Of a DNA stretch of 64,000 nucleotides, positions 62,601 through 64,000 are shown one piece after another (positions within the stretch are counted from its first letter, which is position 1; each line of letters opens with the position of its first letter). Below the pieces are notes generated by a model. That model saw nothing but the letters and a program-made list of their open reading frames with translations, did not search any database and was not told the origin of the DNA. Location of the stretch: positions 31,393,555-31,457,554 of the forward strand of contig CM034591.1 of NCBI GenBank assembly GCA_020091685.1. Reading direction: 5' to 3'. A program made the position numbers and the translations under genes. This DNA comes from Lutjanus erythropterus (Eukaryota; Chordata; Actinopteri; Lutjaniformes; Lutjanidae).

Positions 62601-64000
62601 AGTCAACATAGGCATGTGACAGAAGCACAGAACCAGTAACAACAGTATGTGGCAGGTCGGACCTGCTCAGGTTAATGAAACATTTACAGGTTAAATAGTT
62701 GAATCCAAGTGGTGTTCACACGAATCAGTCAATATATGTGCCAGTACAGTACACACCTTGCGTGCTAAGGTACAGGACTCTGTAATTATTTTCTGTGCCT
62801 CATTCAACAATCAAAAGACTTGCATTATAATCATAATTAATAAGGAAATGTGCTACATACATATTTTTTCACCTATTACTATTCTAGATCCACATCTTCT
62901 CTATATTCACTTGGTATGAATTCACATTAAACACAAAAGTGGCACAACTAAGACCTGGACTGCCAGTTGTCATGTTTTCCTCAATTTGTCAGTTTGATTT
63001 TCTGGTTTGATGCTTAGCTAAAAAGACAATCTGACAAGCTTATTTTAGATCTGTTGAATCACACCACAAAAACATTACATACAGATGATTCAGGGCAATG
63101 TGGGGCTGTCCCAGGTGCTGACCGAGTAATGAGCTGCTGCCTTAGTAAAGCAGGTGCTAATTACAAGTCAATAGCAAGAACAAATTGAATAAAAATTTGC
63201 CCTATGCTTTTATGTTGTTAAATCTGGCACTGTGTTTTTATACATTTTCCTTTTTTCTGTTGCTTAATTCATGCATTGCATTGTTTTGTCATGAAATTTA
63301 CTTTGAAGGCTAGGTTGTATATTACAGTTGAATATGATAAATAGCTAATGTTACCTTTAAAAGATAAAACTAAACTAGTTAGAGTTTGTGCCTTGTGCAG
63401 TTTCCTCCACAAATGGCATACCAAATTCATATGCTTTGGCATACTAAATATACTGTATTTATACTTCAAGCAGAATCTCAAGTATAGCAAAGCACCAAAT
63501 GCCATCCAGGACTTATGAGTCCTGCATTACTGGTGTAACCTTCATTACGGATGCAATAATGAACTAGCCAATGGTCTATTCAGAACTTCTTATAGTATGA
63601 AGAAAAAAAAAATAAAACAAGAAAAGCTTATATTGTTGGATCAGGTAAGCTGTTAAATGTGCTATAAAAAGCTCCAGTCACTAGAAACTAAAGTAGGCAG
63701 GTTGACCCCTCGCCAATGATGAGTTAATTTCTGACATAATGCTTTGAATTTTGCAGTCTATGGTCACATAACAACCTTTTCAGTATAAGAGGGCACTTTT
63801 TTTTTAAGTGTGTACTACCAAGGACATTTGGATAAATTTATGATAGATGAAAATACACATCTTAAAATCATATTATGCTGTGGTAGTCTTGGATTTTATA
63901 TTAGATTCTGTGTTGGCCTGGTGATAGTAATGAGAGCGGTAAGTTGTCTCTGGACTGTCTCTTTCTCAGTCTCCTCAGATAACAGATTAGAAATCCCTCT
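59642..64000 (-). other. nfatc3: nfatc3 intron 1 (partial)
   Basis: The acceptor TTCTCCTAG of exon 2 is at the left, and the intron runs off the right edge. No sequence encoding the conserved N-terminal DELDFKLVF segment and no GC-rich promoter-like region is visible, so exon 1 should be further right. It holds one SINE at 59901-60068. The rest is AT-rich with no recognised gene. Confidence 0.75.
59901..60068 (+). mobile_element. tRNA-derived SINE, copy 2, with 10-bp target-site duplication
   Basis: A box-like TAGCTCTAGTTGGTAGAAC and B box GGATTCGACTCC are followed by a CTCTCTCTCCCCCTTTCCTG body and an A-rich tail, the same order as the copy at 14737-14930 and in the opposite orientation. 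The 10-bp sequence AGTGGCACAT flanks it exactly at 59891-59900 and 60069-60078. The tRNA part is more diverged than in copy 1. Confidence 0.8.

Larger units (their letters stand above)
2730..64000 (-). other. nfatc3: nfatc3 gene span (exons 2-10 and 3' UTR; exon 1 outside the window)
   Basis: Nine coding exons on the - strand, in order from right to left, rebuild an NFAT-family transcription factor from just after exon 1 to the stop codon. All visible boundaries have AG acceptors and GT donors, and their phases join correctly once exons 4 and 5 are corrected for missing bases. Residue matches to mammalian NFATC3 include the PSIQIT docking site, SRDHLYLPL, the serine-rich block, [14 protein letters not shown], and GLQDITLDD followed by VNEIIGRD. 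The paralogues NFATC1, NFATC2 and NFATC4 fit the regulatory region less well. Teleosts often carry two nfatc3 copies; which one this is cannot be told here. Exon 1, with the start codon and promoter, is beyond base 64000. Confidence 0.9.

Overview
This window looks like vertebrate genomic DNA, most likely from a teleost fish. It has large introns with GT-AG splice sites, abundant CA, GT and ATT microsatellites, tRNA-derived SINEs, hAT-type DNA transposon remnants and short inverted-repeat elements of kinds I know from fish genomes. There is no bacterial or phage gene organisation and no CRISPR array.

Two protein-coding genes are present, arranged tail to tail. At the left edge on the + strand is the last coding exon and 3' UTR of an RRM protein, best called esrp2. 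Most of the rest is one gene on the - strand, nfatc3. Nine nfatc3 coding exons can be placed from their splice sites and homology: 59641-58459 (calcineurin-docking and serine/proline regulatory region), 52502-52340, 34064-33872, 33354-33186, 32226-32086, 27368-27313 and 27147-27021 (Rel-homology region), 24233-23139 (proline/serine-rich transactivation tail) and 6728-6652 (last residues and stop). Exon 1 with the start codon lies beyond the right edge. With the lost bases restored, the visible part would encode about 1070 residues. In human, ESRP2 and NFATC3 are also convergent neighbours on 16q22.1, which supports both calls.

The two genes are linked only by position. NFATC3 is a calcium/calcineurin-controlled transcription factor. 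ESRP2 is an epithelial splicing regulator.

The most notable observation is that two adjacent nfatc3 exons (33186-33354 and 33872-34064) carry about nine small deletions, net -11 bases in 362 observed. The other seven exons, about 2.84 kb of coding sequence, show none. This looks like a local assembly or polishing fault, although a real disruption cannot be excluded from sequence alone.

The introns are gene-free and hold repeats: two SINE copies with clear target-site duplications, three hAT-like elements with 8-bp flanking duplications (two retaining BED-zinc-finger coding relics, one nested in another repeat), several copies of a short inverted-repeat element (one in the nfatc3 3' UTR), a LINE reverse-transcriptase relic, a perfect 36-bp palindrome and a perfect 17-bp-arm hairpin. 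I found no convincing new biological system.
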